Positions 7,556 to 16,414 are shown, counted from the first letter of the stretch. The stretch is 18,468 bases of DNA from Chth-196 sp044370935 (GCA_044370935.1 JBILUQ010000054.1:1-18468); one strand, 5' to 3'. Notes: a model not told the origin generated them from the sequence alone. Numbers and translations: made by a program.

Positions 7556-9184
7556 CTATCGATCTGCCAGGGCTTTGACGAATGGTTTGCCGATGCATGC
7601 TGCTGGTTCATTTAAGCCCAGTCTCGCACACAGGGTCGGGACAATGTCGGTGATTTGAAACGGGTCAGCATAGCGACCAGCCTTGATTCCCTCCCCGAAG
7701 AGAAGAACCGGCACGTGCGTGTCGTATGAAAACGGAGATCCATGCGTGGTGCCAGAGGCTCCCGCCGAGGGGATAGAGAATGGATGGAGCACCAAAACAA
7801 CGTCGCCGCTGCGCTCAGCATTGAAACCCTTCATTACACGCTCACCGATTGGCCCGGAAACACGGCCCTCCAGCAGCTGGCTCCGAGTGTAAGCCGCGTA
7901 GAATTTGCCCGTGCCCAGCGCCCACTCCCTCACAAATTGGCCGACTTCCTCAACGGAGACTTTTTTTTGCTCCAGCGTTTCGTGGTTGAAGTACAGGTTG
8001 CCATCAACGAGCCGCGGTGTGAGCAGCAATTTTCCGTCCCCGAAACGCTCCGCGAGCTTCTCGCTGAGACTTCCTATTAGCGGCAGCAGGTCTACGCGTT
8101 CCGCATGCAGTCCCTCCTCCACTGACGACTCTGGTGTGGGAGCGACGCCATGGTCTGCGGTTAATACGATCATGGTGTTTTTAAGGCCGATTTTGCTGTC
8201 GATTGATTTGAAAAGTGACTCCAGTTGCCGGTCGAGCCGCAGGACGATATCTTGTTCCTCTTGGGAATATGGGCCGTAGATGTGCCCGCAGGCGTCCGTG
8301 GACGAGTACGAGATGCAAAGCAAATCAGGCCGTGGAGTCGTGCCGAGCTGTTCGCCGTCGATGGCGGCAAGTGCAAACTCGGTCAGCAGCTCGTTTCCAA
8401 ACGGCGTGGGTACGATCGTCTCATAGCCCTCATTCTTGGATAGTTTGATGGTCCTTGTGAATTCCGACGGGTTAGAGGGATTGCGATCCCCGGTGCCGGC
8501 TCCGATTGCGGGAGAGGGCGAATCATAAAATTTTTCATCAAGCAGACGCGACCAGCTCTTTCCCATGTAGGAATTCGGAAGCTCACGTGCGTTGAACTTC
8601 TCCACCCATGCGGGTAGCTCTGTCTTGTAGTACGTGCTGGTGATGAACTTCCCTGACGGCGAGTCGAGCCAGTAAGCGCCTGCGGGTTTTTTGCCTGCGG
8701 GTAAAATAGCACCGCGATCCTTTAGCGAAATACCGACCACTTTCGAGTGATGTCGCAGCCGGAGCTCATCGGCGAAGCTGGAACCGATAAAGTTCTTGGG
8801 TGAACGGCTGCCATTTTTTCCTGAGGCTCCCACGCCCTGCACTCCAGAGTCGTCCACGCAGTTTACCATCTTTTGCGTCCCCTTGTTGAACCAGTCGTTA
8901 CCAATGATTCCGTGGAACGCGGGAGAGGTGCCACTTAGATAAGAGGCATGGCCGGGTCCGGTGACTGTCGGCGCGTAGTCGTAGTGCGCGAATGTAAAGA
9001 ATGCCCCGCGATCCATGAGCAGACGGAATCCATTTCCGCAGAACTGAGCATTAAATTTTTCCAAGTAATCGTACCGCAGTTGGTCTACGACAATCGCAAC
9101 AATGAGCTTGGGTTCCTCCGCCACCGCATAAAACGATGTGAAAACGGTGAGCAGTGTGGTGGGCAGATATTTGGAAAGCCTCAT
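7556..9184 (-). CDS. exported PafA-type alkaline phosphatase
   Basis: A 542-residue alkaline phosphatase superfamily enzyme with a Sec signal peptide (hydrophobic residues about 7-20, likely cleavage after AVA at 20-22), so periplasmic or secreted. The two-metal site of PafA-like phosphate monoesterases is complete: D34, nucleophile T75 (TVTGPGHASYLSG), D297 and H301 (STDACGHIYGP), D344 and H345 (TADHG), and H490 (DTHVPVLLFG). N96 and the K155-D-R157 pair match, from memory, Asn100 and Lys162/Arg164 of Elizabethkingia PafA, which mark monoesterases rather than nucleotide pyrophosphatase/phosphodiesterases. It lies 21 bases after the DapA-like gene on the same strand, probably in the same operon, suggesting that it frees phosphate or a sugar (acid) from a phosphorylated substrate outside the cytoplasm. 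The exact substrate is unknown. Confidence 0.92.
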   Translation of the reverse strand: MRLSKYLPTTLLTVFTSFYAVAEEPKLIVAIVVDQLRYDYLEKFNAQFCGNGFRLLMDRGAFFTFAHYDYAPTVTGPGHASYLSGTSPAFHGIIGNDWFNKGTQKMVNCVDDSGVQGVGASGKNGSRSPKNFIGSSFADELRLRHHSKVVGISLKDRGAILPAGKKPAGAYWLDSPSGKFITSTYYKTELPAWVEKFNARELPNSYMGKSWSRLLDEKFYDSPSPAIGAGTGDRNPSNPSEFTRTIKLSKNEGYETIVPTPFGNELLTEFALAAIDGEQLGTTPRPDLLCISYSSTDACGHIYGPYSQEEQDIVLRLDRQLESLFKSIDSKIGLKNTMIVLTADHGVAPTPESSVEEGLHAERVDLLPLIGSLSEKLAERFGDGKLLLTPRLVDGNLYFNHETLEQKKVSVEEVGQFVREWALGTGKFYAAYTRSQLLEGRVSGPIGERVMKGFNAERSGDVVLVLHPFSIPSAGASGTTHGSPFSYDTHVPVLLFGEGIKAGRYADPFQITDIVPTLCARLGLNEPAACIGKPFVKALADR

Positions 9185-9205
9185 ATGCGGTGGTTTATGC
9201 GGTTG

Positions 9206-10123
9206 TTAAGAGGCGTTCCACTGAAGAGTGCTTTTTGCCACAGCCTGAATTTCTTGATGCAGTGCATCACTCAACTCAGACAACAGCGGTAGCATCGGCC
9301 CTGTTTGAGCCACCCCCGCATGGGCGACAGCGGCGTGGAGAACTGGAATCGGGCCATGGGCATTCCTGAGGTTTTCAAGGCCCTCAAAACCTATGCGGAT
9401 CGACTCAGCAGTGTTGAAGTCACCCCGATGCAACGCACCGAGCAGCTCCTGTGAGCGCTGGGGTGCCACACAAACGCAGCCGCTGGTAAAAGTCTTCAAC
9501 CCGAACCCGTGCCAGTGAGCGAGCGTGGGCTGTTCGCCGATCCCACCCACCACAATCGACGGATCCACGTTGTCTACGATTGAGCGAAGGAGTGGATCGG
9601 CTGACGGATCCTGTCTTACAACCGCGTATTTGATCCACGAAATCACTCCGGCTTTCACCAGATTCATCACGACCTGCAAGTTAACGTACCCGTCGTCCTT
9701 AATGTAGAGAACGGCGGGGATACCGGCTTTTTCTACAAATTTTAGGATGGCCGTTTCGACTCCTTTCGGGGAGCTGACCGCCAAGGTAGGCAGAAGCATG
9801 GCAGTCGGAAACTTGCGCTTCGCAAGAATCGCCGCTTGATCCATCGCATTACCAAAAAAAGGTCCAACGCTTGGAATCACCCAAGTATCCGCGCTTGCGG
9901 CGGCTTCGAGAACATCCAGCGTCTCGTCATATTCGGCGAGCGAGATATTGTAGAAATTCGCGTTTCCGCCATATAGAAGTGATGAAACGCCCCCTGATTC
10001 GATATGTTTAATCAGGAGCTTGTTCTGGGCCGCGTCAACTTTGAGTTGAGCATCGCGGCACAGGGGAGGGACGGCGATAACTGAGCGTTCAAGGTCGAGT
10101 TTGGTGATTTTTGATGTCTTCAT
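9206..10123 (-). CDS. dihydrodipicolinate synthase (DapA) family lyase/dehydratase
   Basis: A 305-residue class I aldolase-fold (TIM barrel) enzyme of the DapA/N-acetylneuraminate lyase superfamily, cytoplasmic. Seen: the catalytic Tyr140 (GIPAVLYIKDDGY) and the Schiff-base Lys165 (ISWIKYAVVR). The usual substrate-carboxylate motif GTTGE is replaced by YGGNANFYN at 51-59, so true dihydrodipicolinate synthase activity is unlikely. Placement 78 bases after a sugar-acid dehydratase and a GntP permease suggests that it acts on the 2-keto-3-deoxy acid they produce, either by aldol cleavage or by a second dehydration as in 2-keto-3-deoxy-L-arabonate dehydratases. That role is inferred from context. 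The 78-base gap before it is AT-rich with no clear hairpin, and no Shine-Dalgarno is visible. Confidence 0.9.
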   Translation of the reverse strand: MKTSKITKLDLERSVIAVPPLCRDAQLKVDAAQNKLLIKHIESGGVSSLLYGGNANFYNISLAEYDETLDVLEAAASADTWVIPSVGPFFGNAMDQAAILAKRKFPTAMLLPTLAVSSPKGVETAILKFVEKAGIPAVLYIKDDGYVNLQVVMNLVKAGVISWIKYAVVRQDPSADPLLRSIVDNVDPSIVVGGIGEQPTLAHWHGFGLKTFTSGCVCVAPQRSQELLGALHRGDFNTAESIRIGFEGLENLRNAHGPIPVLHAAVAHAGVAQTGPMLPLLSELSDALHQEIQAVAKSTLQWNAS

Positions 10124-10201
10124 GCGGCTGAGATAAGTTGTGAGCGCTTGTTTTTAAGTGATGGGTGGAATCTCAAATTTAAATCGCTGATAAATCTGAT
10201 G

Positions 10202-11929
10202 TTAGTGGATTTTTGGTTCGGGAGTTTCGCCGAAGGAGCCAAGGAAGCGCAAGTCGCACCCCTCATCGGCCTGGGTTACCTCCCTCAGAAATAACGATAG
10301 GTAGCCGCGAGTGAACTCCGTTGGAGCGGGTTTCCACGCAGCTTTGCGTGCAGAGAGTTCCTCATCAGAAACCTCAAGCGTAAGTTTCCGTTCGGCAACG
10401 TCCAGTGTAATAAGGTCACCGTCTTTTACAAATGCAAGCGGGCCGCCCACTGCGGACTCGGGTGCAACGTGGAGCACGCAGGCCCCGTAACTGGTCCCGC
10501 TCATTCGCGCGTCGGAGATGCGGAGCATGTCACGCACACCCGCCTGCAGAAGCTTTTTTGGGATCGGAAGCATTCCCCATTCAGGCATCCCCGGACCTCC
10601 GACAGGGCCCGCATTCTGGAGCACCAAGACGGAATCGCCCGTGATGTTCAGAGACTCGTCGTCGAGTTTTGCTGCGAGTTCCTCGTAGTCTCGGAAAACA
10701 ACTGCAGGGCCCGTGTGCTTGAGGAATCTGGGTTCCATTGCCGCGTGTTTGATGACAGCGCCGCGTGGCGCTAGGTTGCCAGTAAGCACCGCAGTGCCTC
10801 CCTCCTGCGACAGGGCAGTGTCGCGGGTGCGTATGACTTCCTTGTTGAAGATTTGTGCGGAGCCAAGGTTCTGGGCTAGCGTCTTGCCTGTTATCGTCAT
10901 TGCGTCGCCGTGAAGAATATCGGTGAGTTGGGCGAGCAGCGCCGGAAGTCCGCCTGCAAAGTAAAAGTCTTCCATCAAAAAACGGCCTGCAGGCCGGAGA
11001 TCGGCTAGGCGTGGTGTATATCGGGAGACTTCATCAAACTTTGAAAGTGGCAGAGGAAAGCCAGCGCGGCCGGCCATCGCGATCAAATGCACGATTGCAT
11101 TGGTGGATCCGCCAATAGCCATGTCTGCGACGATCGCATTGGTGAACGACTCCTCGGTCAGAAATTTTGAGGGACGCAGATCGTTCCAGACGTTTTCAAC
11201 AATCTGTCTTCCGCTCTCGGCCGCCATCCGAAAATGTGCCATGTCATTTGCTGGAATGGATGATGCGCCCGGAAGTGTCAGGCCAAGTGTCTCAGCGATT
11301 GCGGTCATGGTGGATGCCGTTCCCATTGTCATGCAGTGACCGTTGGATCGCGCGATGCCGTCTTCAATCTCGCTCCATTCTTCATCGGTGAGGTTGCCTG
11401 CCCGGCGTTCAGCCCAGTATTTCCACGCATCCGAACCTGAACCGAGAGTGTTGCCGCGCCAGTTGCCCTTCTGCATTGGACCGCCTGGCACAAAGATGAA
11501 CGGTAGCCCCGAGGAGATGCCCCCCATGATGAGTCCGGGGGTTGTCTTGTCGCAGGCGCCGAGAAGGACCGCGCCGTCTGCAGGCTGAGAGCGGAGCACC
11601 TCTTCGGTTTCCATGGCTAGCAGGTTTCTGTAGAGCATGGGCGATGGCTTCATGAATGTCTCGCTCACAGACAGCACAGGGATTTCCAAGGGTAACCCTC
11701 CAGCCTGAAGGATGCCCCGCTTTACGTTTTCAGCGACAATCTTGAAGTGCAGATGGCAAGGATTGAATTCCGACCAAGTATTCAGGATCGCGATGATCGG
11801 TTTGCCCTGCCAGTCGGCTGGGCCCAGACCCATCTGGCGTGCCCTGGAGCGGTGGCCGAAACTGCGAAGATCATCCGGCCCGAACCATCTCCAGGATCTG
11901 AGTTCTTCTGCTGAGACACGTTTTTTCAT
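10202..11929 (-). CDS. IlvD/Edd family sugar-acid dehydratase (arabonate/xylonate dehydratase-like)
   Basis: A 575-residue Fe-S dehydratase that removes water from a sugar acid to give a 2-keto-3-deoxy acid in the cytoplasm. The residues of the structurally known L-arabinonate dehydratase group are all present: cluster cysteines C58 (NPCH), C126 (GACDKTTP) and C199 (GHCMTMGTAS), the Mg/carbamate lysine K128, and catalytic S477 (DARMSGT). The C-terminal GCDLRFL near 555-561 and the N-terminal RSRARQMG are typical of the arabonate/xylonate/related pentonate subgroup, separating it from dihydroxy-acid dehydratase (IlvD) and phosphogluconate dehydratase (Edd). The ATG lies 4 bases past the stop of the permease gene, implying translational coupling. 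Which sugar acid is used cannot be told by eye; L-arabonate, D-xylonate or a deoxy-hexonate are candidates. Confidence 0.93.
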   Translation of the reverse strand: MKKRVSAEELRSWRWFGPDDLRSFGHRSRARQMGLGPADWQGKPIIAILNTWSEFNPCHLHFKIVAENVKRGILQAGGLPLEIPVLSVSETFMKPSPMLYRNLLAMETEEVLRSQPADGAVLLGACDKTTPGLIMGGISSGLPFIFVPGGPMQKGNWRGNTLGSGSDAWKYWAERRAGNLTDEEWSEIEDGIARSNGHCMTMGTASTMTAIAETLGLTLPGASSIPANDMAHFRMAAESGRQIVENVWNDLRPSKFLTEESFTNAIVADMAIGGSTNAIVHLIAMAGRAGFPLPLSKFDEVSRYTPRLADLRPAGRFLMEDFYFAGGLPALLAQLTDILHGDAMTITGKTLAQNLGSAQIFNKEVIRTRDTALSQEGGTAVLTGNLAPRGAVIKHAAMEPRFLKHTGPAVVFRDYEELAAKLDDESLNITGDSVLVLQNAGPVGGPGMPEWGMLPIPKKLLQAGVRDMLRISDARMSGTSYGACVLHVAPESAVGGPLAFVKDGDLITLDVAERKLTLEVSDEELSARKAAWKPAPTEFTRGYLSLFLREVTQADEGCDLRFLGSFGETPEPKIH

Positions 11930-11933
11930 TGAG

Positions 11934-13343
11934 TTAATGGAGCGGGATTATCCATGCGGCAAGCATGGTGAGGAGCAGTCCGACGACACCTTGAAATGCC
12001 ATCATTGGAGAAATAGTCCGAAGTGTTTGAAATTCGCTTAGCCCGGATAAACGGCTGATGATCCAAAATCCCGCGTCGTTCATCCAGGAGAACGGCTTGG
12101 AGCCGCAACCAATAGCGATCGCGTAATAAACTGGATCGATCAGTGAACCACCAGCGATCAGTGCTTTGGCGATGGGTGCTGCTGTGATCATTGCAACGGT
12201 TGCGGATCCTTGGGCGGTGCGCACGAGAGTGGTTACAATGAAGACAAGGGGCAGCGCGAAAGTCTGAATACCCTTGAAGTGTGAGGCCAGCTGGTCGGCG
12301 ATCCCTGTCTGCTGTAGAACACCTCCGAATGCACCTCCTGCGCCAATTATCAATAGAATGCATGCGCCTGACTCGAGTGCGGTGCTGACCGCCTTTGCAG
12401 CTCGAGACTTGTGTTCCGACGAGGCCAGCGGGGCGAGCGCCGCGAGAGCGGCAAGGGTTAGGGCCATGTCCTTGTCGCCGAGATTTTTTGTCAGCCAGGA
12501 CAGCATCGGAAATGTCTTTTCGAGCATCGATGTAAACGCTGCGTCAATTCCGATCAAGCCGAGTGGCAATACAATTGGGAGAAGCGCAATCCACAGTGGC
12601 GGCAATTTGCGGAGAGTCTGTGGGGCTTTAGTTGGCTCGCTGATGGTTTCCTCCGGGACCTCAAGCACTATTCTCCTGTTCGAGATTTTCGCAAAAGCTA
12701 CCCCGAACATTGCGGCTCCAAGTCCAATGAGGCTGCCGAATCCTATCATGCGTCCAATAGGGACGCCTAGCTCTCCGGCGACAAACAGGGGTCCGGGCGT
12801 TGGAGGGACCAGCGAGTGCGTGATGGTTCCTCCCGCCACCGTGCACATCGTTAGAAGCAGGTAATCTTTCTGTGTCTTGCGCGCGACTGCCTTAAAAAGC
12901 GGGGCAAGCAAGTACATCACCGTGTCCAGCATTACCGGAATGCAAAGCACGAACGATGTTGCAAAAAAAGCCCAGTGAGCCCGAGCAGCCCCGAACAGGG
13001 TAAGCAGTTGGGATGCAATTTTTTCAGCCGCACCAGAAAGCATCATGGCCTCCCCTAGGATTGTCGCCATCGCGATTAGAATTCCTAGGTTGGCGCATGT
13101 GCGTCCAAACTCATCTGCCACCCGCGCAGGGGCCGCCTTAGATAAGAACTTTTCTGCAGCTTTTGCTGTCCATTCGGCTTTTGCGATCCGCTGATCGGCG
13201 TGCGCGCGGAGAGCGTCTTCGGGGGTCAATAATGACACTGCAAAAGCGCCGATAATCAATGCAAGAAAAGCGTGCATACGCAGGACAAGAATCCCGGTGA
13301 TCACGACGGCCATTCCGCATGCGAGGACCAGCAGCGGATTCAT
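11934..13343 (-). CDS. GntP family sugar-acid permease
   Basis: A 469-residue inner-membrane transporter of the gluconate:H+ symporter (GntP) family with about 12-14 hydrophobic segments. Seen: the family signature THSLVPPTPGPLFVAGELGV, conserved GSATVAMITAAPIA, and the C-terminal CGSKPFSWMNDAGFW that matches the family's GGS-x-x-x-S-x-x-NDSGFW region. A hydrophilic insert at about residues 42-80 (Ala/Lys/Arg/Glu-rich) lies between the second and third hydrophobic stretches, as in many GntP members. The ATG at 13343 was chosen because the open frame upstream to 13577 is polar, lacks any membrane segment and overlaps the divergent polX. First gene of the operon; its stop is 4 bases from the dehydratase start. 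The substrate is probably the aldonate used by that dehydratase. Confidence 0.93.
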   Translation of the reverse strand: MNPLLVLACGMAVVITGILVLRMHAFLALIIGAFAVSLLTPEDALRAHADQRIAKAEWTAKAAEKFLSKAAPARVADEFGRTCANLGILIAMATILGEAMMLSGAAEKIASQLLTLFGAARAHWAFFATSFVLCIPVMLDTVMYLLAPLFKAVARKTQKDYLLLTMCTVAGGTITHSLVPPTPGPLFVAGELGVPIGRMIGFGSLIGLGAAMFGVAFAKISNRRIVLEVPEETISEPTKAPQTLRKLPPLWIALLPIVLPLGLIGIDAAFTSMLEKTFPMLSWLTKNLGDKDMALTLAALAALAPLASSEHKSRAAKAVSTALESGACILLIIGAGGAFGGVLQQTGIADQLASHFKGIQTFALPLVFIVTTLVRTAQGSATVAMITAAPIAKALIAGGSLIDPVYYAIAIGCGSKPFSWMNDAGFWIISRLSGLSEFQTLRTISPMMAFQGVVGLLLTMLAAWIIPLH

Positions 13344-13379
13344 GTGCCGCGGAATGTGGGTGAAGGGGTGGGGGGTAGC

Positions 13380-13388
13380 ATCATAGCA
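13380..13388 (-). promoter_or_regulatory. candidate extended -10 promoter for the permease operon
   Basis: The minus strand reads TGC-TATGAT here, an extended -10 element (TG-N-TATAAT-like, five of six core matches) about 37 bases before the permease ATG. No good -35 hexamer is visible 16-18 bases upstream. The 148-base divergent gap between the permease gene and polX is the natural place for both promoters; I see no clear operator in it. Confidence 0.3.
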
Positions 13389-13491
13389 AAGTTTCCAGTT
13401 TATGGTGGCAGGAAAACCGAGGAAAGGTCCAGCTTCACAATTCTGGGGTTTGCCTTTGAGGGCGTGCCCATCACATGATGGAGGGGTGTCT

Positions 13492-15243
13492 ATGGCCCCG
13501 AAATCAAAAGAGGAAGTTATTGAGCTGCTTGAATCGATCGCGCGACTTTTGGAGCTTAAGGGCGAGAATGTATTCAAAGTTAGGGCCTATACCAATGCAG
13601 CGCGGGCTTTGGAGACCTTTACAGGGGATTTTGCTGCCGCAGTTGCCGAGGGGAGGTTAGGCGAAGTGGCGGGTGTTGGTGCCGCTCTGCAGGAAAAAAT
13701 TACCGAATTTGTGACCACAGGTGCCTTGCCGTACCACGAGAAGCTGCGGGAGGAATTTCCACCCGGGTTATTCGAGCTTTTTGAACTACAGGGTCTCGGA
13801 CCAAAGAAAATCAAGGCACTTTGGGAGCAGCTCGATGTGATCAATGTGGACGCCTTGGAGGCAGCATGCAAGGATGGCCGGGTCGCGGAATTGAAGGGGT
13901 TTGGTGAAAAAACCGCCACAAATATTCTTGTCTCCATCCAGGCGAGGAGACAATACGCGGGTGCGTTTCGTTTTGGCGATGTTGCCGCTCAGGCTGAGGC
14001 ATTGCTCCACGAATTAAAGCAGCTGCCGGAGGTTTTACATGTATCGCTTGCCGGGTCTTATCGCCGCCGGAAAGAAGTGATTCACGACTTGGATTTCATT
14101 GTTGCGACCCGAGATTCGGAACCGGTGTCGGGCTTCTTTGTTCGACACCCCAACGTTGAGACAGTTTTGGCGAAGGGGGCGACCAAATCCAGTGTGCGTC
14201 TGTTGGGGGGCATCCAGGCTGATCTTCGCGTTGTGACACCGGAGGAATACCCGAGTGCGCTGCTGTATTTTACCGGCTCCAAAGAGCACAATATTGCGCT
14301 GCGAAGCCGCGCTCTGGCCCGCGGATGGACGTTGAACGAATACAGGCTCGGGCCGGACGATAAGGCGAAGATCAAGCCTGATCCCGTCCCATTGGTTCAT
14401 TCGGAAAAGGACCTTTATGCGGCGCTTGGGCTGGATTACATCGAACCTGAACTACGCGAGGATCGGGGTGAAATTGCGGCTGCCGAGGGCCATCGACTGC
14501 CGCATCTTCTGAAACTTGAAAATCTCCGTGGCACCTTCCACAACCACACCACGGAAAGCGACGGCCGTTCCTCGCTTGAGGAGATGGTGAGCGCCGCACA
14601 GGAGCTTGGGCTGGATTACCTCGGTATTTCCGATCATTCGGTATCCTCTTTTCAGGCTCACGGGTTGGATGCAGACAGGCTTCTGAAACAAGTTGCAACG
14701 ATCCGTGAAATGAACGAGCGCTTCGATGGTGAATTCAAGATTTTTGCAGGGGTGGAGTGTGATATTTTAAAAGACGGTGGTCTTGATTATCCTGACGATG
14801 TGCTGGCGCAGTTGGATTATGTGGTCGCATCGGTCCACGCTTCATTCACGCAGTCGCAGTCTGAAATGACTGCGCGATTGGTGCGAGCCATGTCTAATCC
14901 GTACGTGACGATGCTCGGGCACATGAGCGGCCGACTGCTGCTCACTCGCGAGGCGTATGCCGTGGATGTGCCTGCGGTGATCGATGCTGCGGCTGAGACC
15001 AAGACTGTGATCGAGCTGAACGCCAATCCGCGGAGGCTAGATATGGACTGGCGTTGGTGGCCGCTCGCAAAGGAGAAGGGTGTGCTTACGTCTATCAATC
15101 CCGACGCCCACCATGCATCACAGCTTCAGTACCTGTGGAACGGAGTCGGGATCGCCCGTAAAGGGTGGTTGAGGGCGAGCGATGTGATTAACACCTTGCC
15201 ACTTGGGAAAATTGAAGCTCAGCTGAGAATTAAGAGAAGCTAG
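13492..15243 (+). CDS. polX: DNA polymerase/3'-5' exonuclease PolX
   Basis: A 583-residue family X DNA polymerase with a C-terminal PHP nuclease domain, acting in base-excision-type gap filling and repair. An N-terminal helix-hairpin-helix region (about 1-150) includes GVGAALQEKI and LQGLGPKKIKALW. The nucleotidyltransferase site is GSYRRRKEVIHDLDF with D199 and D201, and third Asp D244 in IQADLRV. The PHP domain from about 345 keeps all nine metal-ligand positions: H350, H352, D357, H382, E422, H449, H477, D538 and H540, so exonuclease activity is expected. The ATG at 13492 has a GGAGG seven bases upstream, one of the few good ribosome-binding sites here, and yields the family N-terminus; an in-frame start at 13402 has no support. 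It is 18 bases ahead of the Gfo/Idh/MocA gene. Confidence 0.96.
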   Translation: MAPKSKEEVIELLESIARLLELKGENVFKVRAYTNAARALETFTGDFAAAVAEGRLGEVAGVGAALQEKITEFVTTGALPYHEKLREEFPPGLFELFELQGLGPKKIKALWEQLDVINVDALEAACKDGRVAELKGFGEKTATNILVSIQARRQYAGAFRFGDVAAQAEALLHELKQLPEVLHVSLAGSYRRRKEVIHDLDFIVATRDSEPVSGFFVRHPNVETVLAKGATKSSVRLLGGIQADLRVVTPEEYPSALLYFTGSKEHNIALRSRALARGWTLNEYRLGPDDKAKIKPDPVPLVHSEKDLYAALGLDYIEPELREDRGEIAAAEGHRLPHLLKLENLRGTFHNHTTESDGRSSLEEMVSAAQELGLDYLGISDHSVSSFQAHGLDADRLLKQVATIREMNERFDGEFKIFAGVECDILKDGGLDYPDDVLAQLDYVVASVHASFTQSQSEMTARLVRAMSNPYVTMLGHMSGRLLLTREAYAVDVPAVIDAAAETKTVIELNANPRRLDMDWRWWPLAKEKGVLTSINPDAHHASQLQYLWNGVGIARKGWLRASDVINTLPLGKIEAQLRIKRS

Positions 15244-15261
15244 GAAACATCGTATAAATTT

Positions 15262-16338
15262 ATGGCAAAGCGTATTCGTGTACTTTGTGTCGGTGCTGGG
15301 CACATGGGGCGTTCCCATGCAGTCGCGTATCATCAGATTCCGGAATTTGAAATCGTTGGTTTGGTTACTCGCTCGGCTGAATCTCGGGCAAAATTAAACG
15401 CTGAACTGGGTGGTGGTTATGCAGAGTTTGGCAGTTTTGATGAGGCGTTAAAGGTCACAAAGCCGGACGCTGTGTCGATCTCGACATATCCTGACACGCA
15501 CGCGGAGTACGCGCTGAAGGCTTTCGACGCAGGCTGCCATGTTTTTATTGAAAAGCCATTGGCCGAGACGGTTGCGCAGGCCGAGGCTATTGTGGCAAAG
15601 GCAAAGGCTGCCGGACTCAAGCTGGCGATCGGCTATATTTTGAGGCATCACCCGAGCTGGATTCGGTTCATCGAGGTCGCACGTACTCTTGGGAAGCCGC
15701 TGGTAATGCGGATGAACCTGAATCAGCAGAGTTCCGGTAGCGAGTGGAAGACGCACAAGGCGCTGATGAACTCCATATCGCCTGTTGTTGACTGCGGTGT
15801 GCACTATGTGGACGTGATGTGTCAGATGACGGGAGCGAAACCTGTTCGGGTTTCCGGCATTGGTGCGCGTTTGAGCGAAGAATTGAACCCGGGAATGGTC
15901 AATTACGGCCAGCTGCAGGTGACATTTTCGGACGGATCCGTGGGATGGTACGAGGCGGGCTGGGGTCCGATGATGAGCGAAGTTGCGTTTTTCGTGAAGG
16001 ATGTTGTTGGACCGAAGGGCTGCGTTTCGATCGTTGCGGCAAAAGCATCTTCTGAGGGGCAAAGCGCCAATGTGGACGCCCATTCGCAGGCGCAAACTCT
16101 GCGCTTGCATCACAGCGAGCTAGGGCCCGATGGCCGCTTGGCTCGTGCTGATGAGCTCATAAAGCTGGACGACGAGCCAGACCACGATGGCCTTTGCCTG
16201 CGCGAGCAGCAGTTCTTCCTGAGGGCCATTCTGGATAACATTGATCTGACTTCGCATATGGATGATGCAATAAACTCAATGCGGATTGTTGCGGCCGCAG
16301 ACGAAAGTTTCAGGACCGGCAAAACCATTGAGCTATAG
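15262..16338 (+). CDS. Gfo/Idh/MocA family oxidoreductase
   Basis: A 358-residue NAD(P)-dependent dehydrogenase of the glucose-fructose oxidoreductase/inositol dehydrogenase family, cytoplasmic with no signal peptide. Seen: the Rossmann glycine motif VGAGHMG at 10-16, the family marker EKPL at 97-100, and the active-site pattern D177-x-x-x-H181 in VVDCGVHYVD. The second domain is a beta-sheet fold with the usual W-x-x-G region near 230. The substrate is unknown; cyclic polyols, sugars and their nucleotide forms are typical. It begins 18 bases after polX, so it is probably transcribed with it. It lies 183 bases before a NagA-like deacetylase, hinting at amino-sugar or sugar oxidation. An AGGA lies 16 bases from the ATG, too far to be convincing. 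Confidence 0.93.
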   Translation: MAKRIRVLCVGAGHMGRSHAVAYHQIPEFEIVGLVTRSAESRAKLNAELGGGYAEFGSFDEALKVTKPDAVSISTYPDTHAEYALKAFDAGCHVFIEKPLAETVAQAEAIVAKAKAAGLKLAIGYILRHHPSWIRFIEVARTLGKPLVMRMNLNQQSSGSEWKTHKALMNSISPVVDCGVHYVDVMCQMTGAKPVRVSGIGARLSEELNPGMVNYGQLQVTFSDGSVGWYEAGWGPMMSEVAFFVKDVVGPKGCVSIVAAKASSEGQSANVDAHSQAQTLRLHHSELGPDGRLARADELIKLDDEPDHDGLCLREQQFFLRAILDNIDLTSHMDDAINSMRIVAAADESFRTGKTIEL

Positions 16339-16362
16339 GATTTCTCGAACCCGCATTGATTG

Positions 16363-16381
16363 ACTCGCAGGCTTGGCGAGT
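16363..16381 (+). terminator. small stem-loop after the Gfo/Idh/MocA gene
   Basis: An inverted repeat ACTCGC (16363-16368) / GCGAGT (16376-16381) with a 7-base loop lies 24 bases past the stop of the oxidoreductase gene. The tail is TTAAGG rather than a T run, so it could be a weak terminator or an RNA-processing structure. Moderate structure, weak functional evidence. Confidence 0.25.
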
Positions 16382-16401
16382 TTAAGGAAAGTGCGCGTCA
16401 G

Positions 16402-16414
16402 TTGGCGGCGCCAA
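16402..16414. repeat. short inverted repeat upstream of nagA
   Basis: A 5-bp inverted repeat TTGGC-GGC-GCCAA lies about 110 bases before the NagA-like gene, within the 183-base gap after the Gfo/Idh/MocA gene. Dyads like this can be operators, but nothing else supports it and no regulator gene is nearby. Confidence 0.15.

Noticed and set aside
13402..13491. PolX start at 13402
   Set aside because: The extra 30 residues look non-coding, while the ATG at 13492 has a GGAGG at correct spacing and gives the normal PolX N-terminus.
13344..13577. N-terminal extension of the GntP permease to 13577
   Set aside because: The added 78 residues are polar and Ser/Pro-rich, overlap the divergent polX start, and precede a start at 13343 that begins directly with a membrane helix as in the family.
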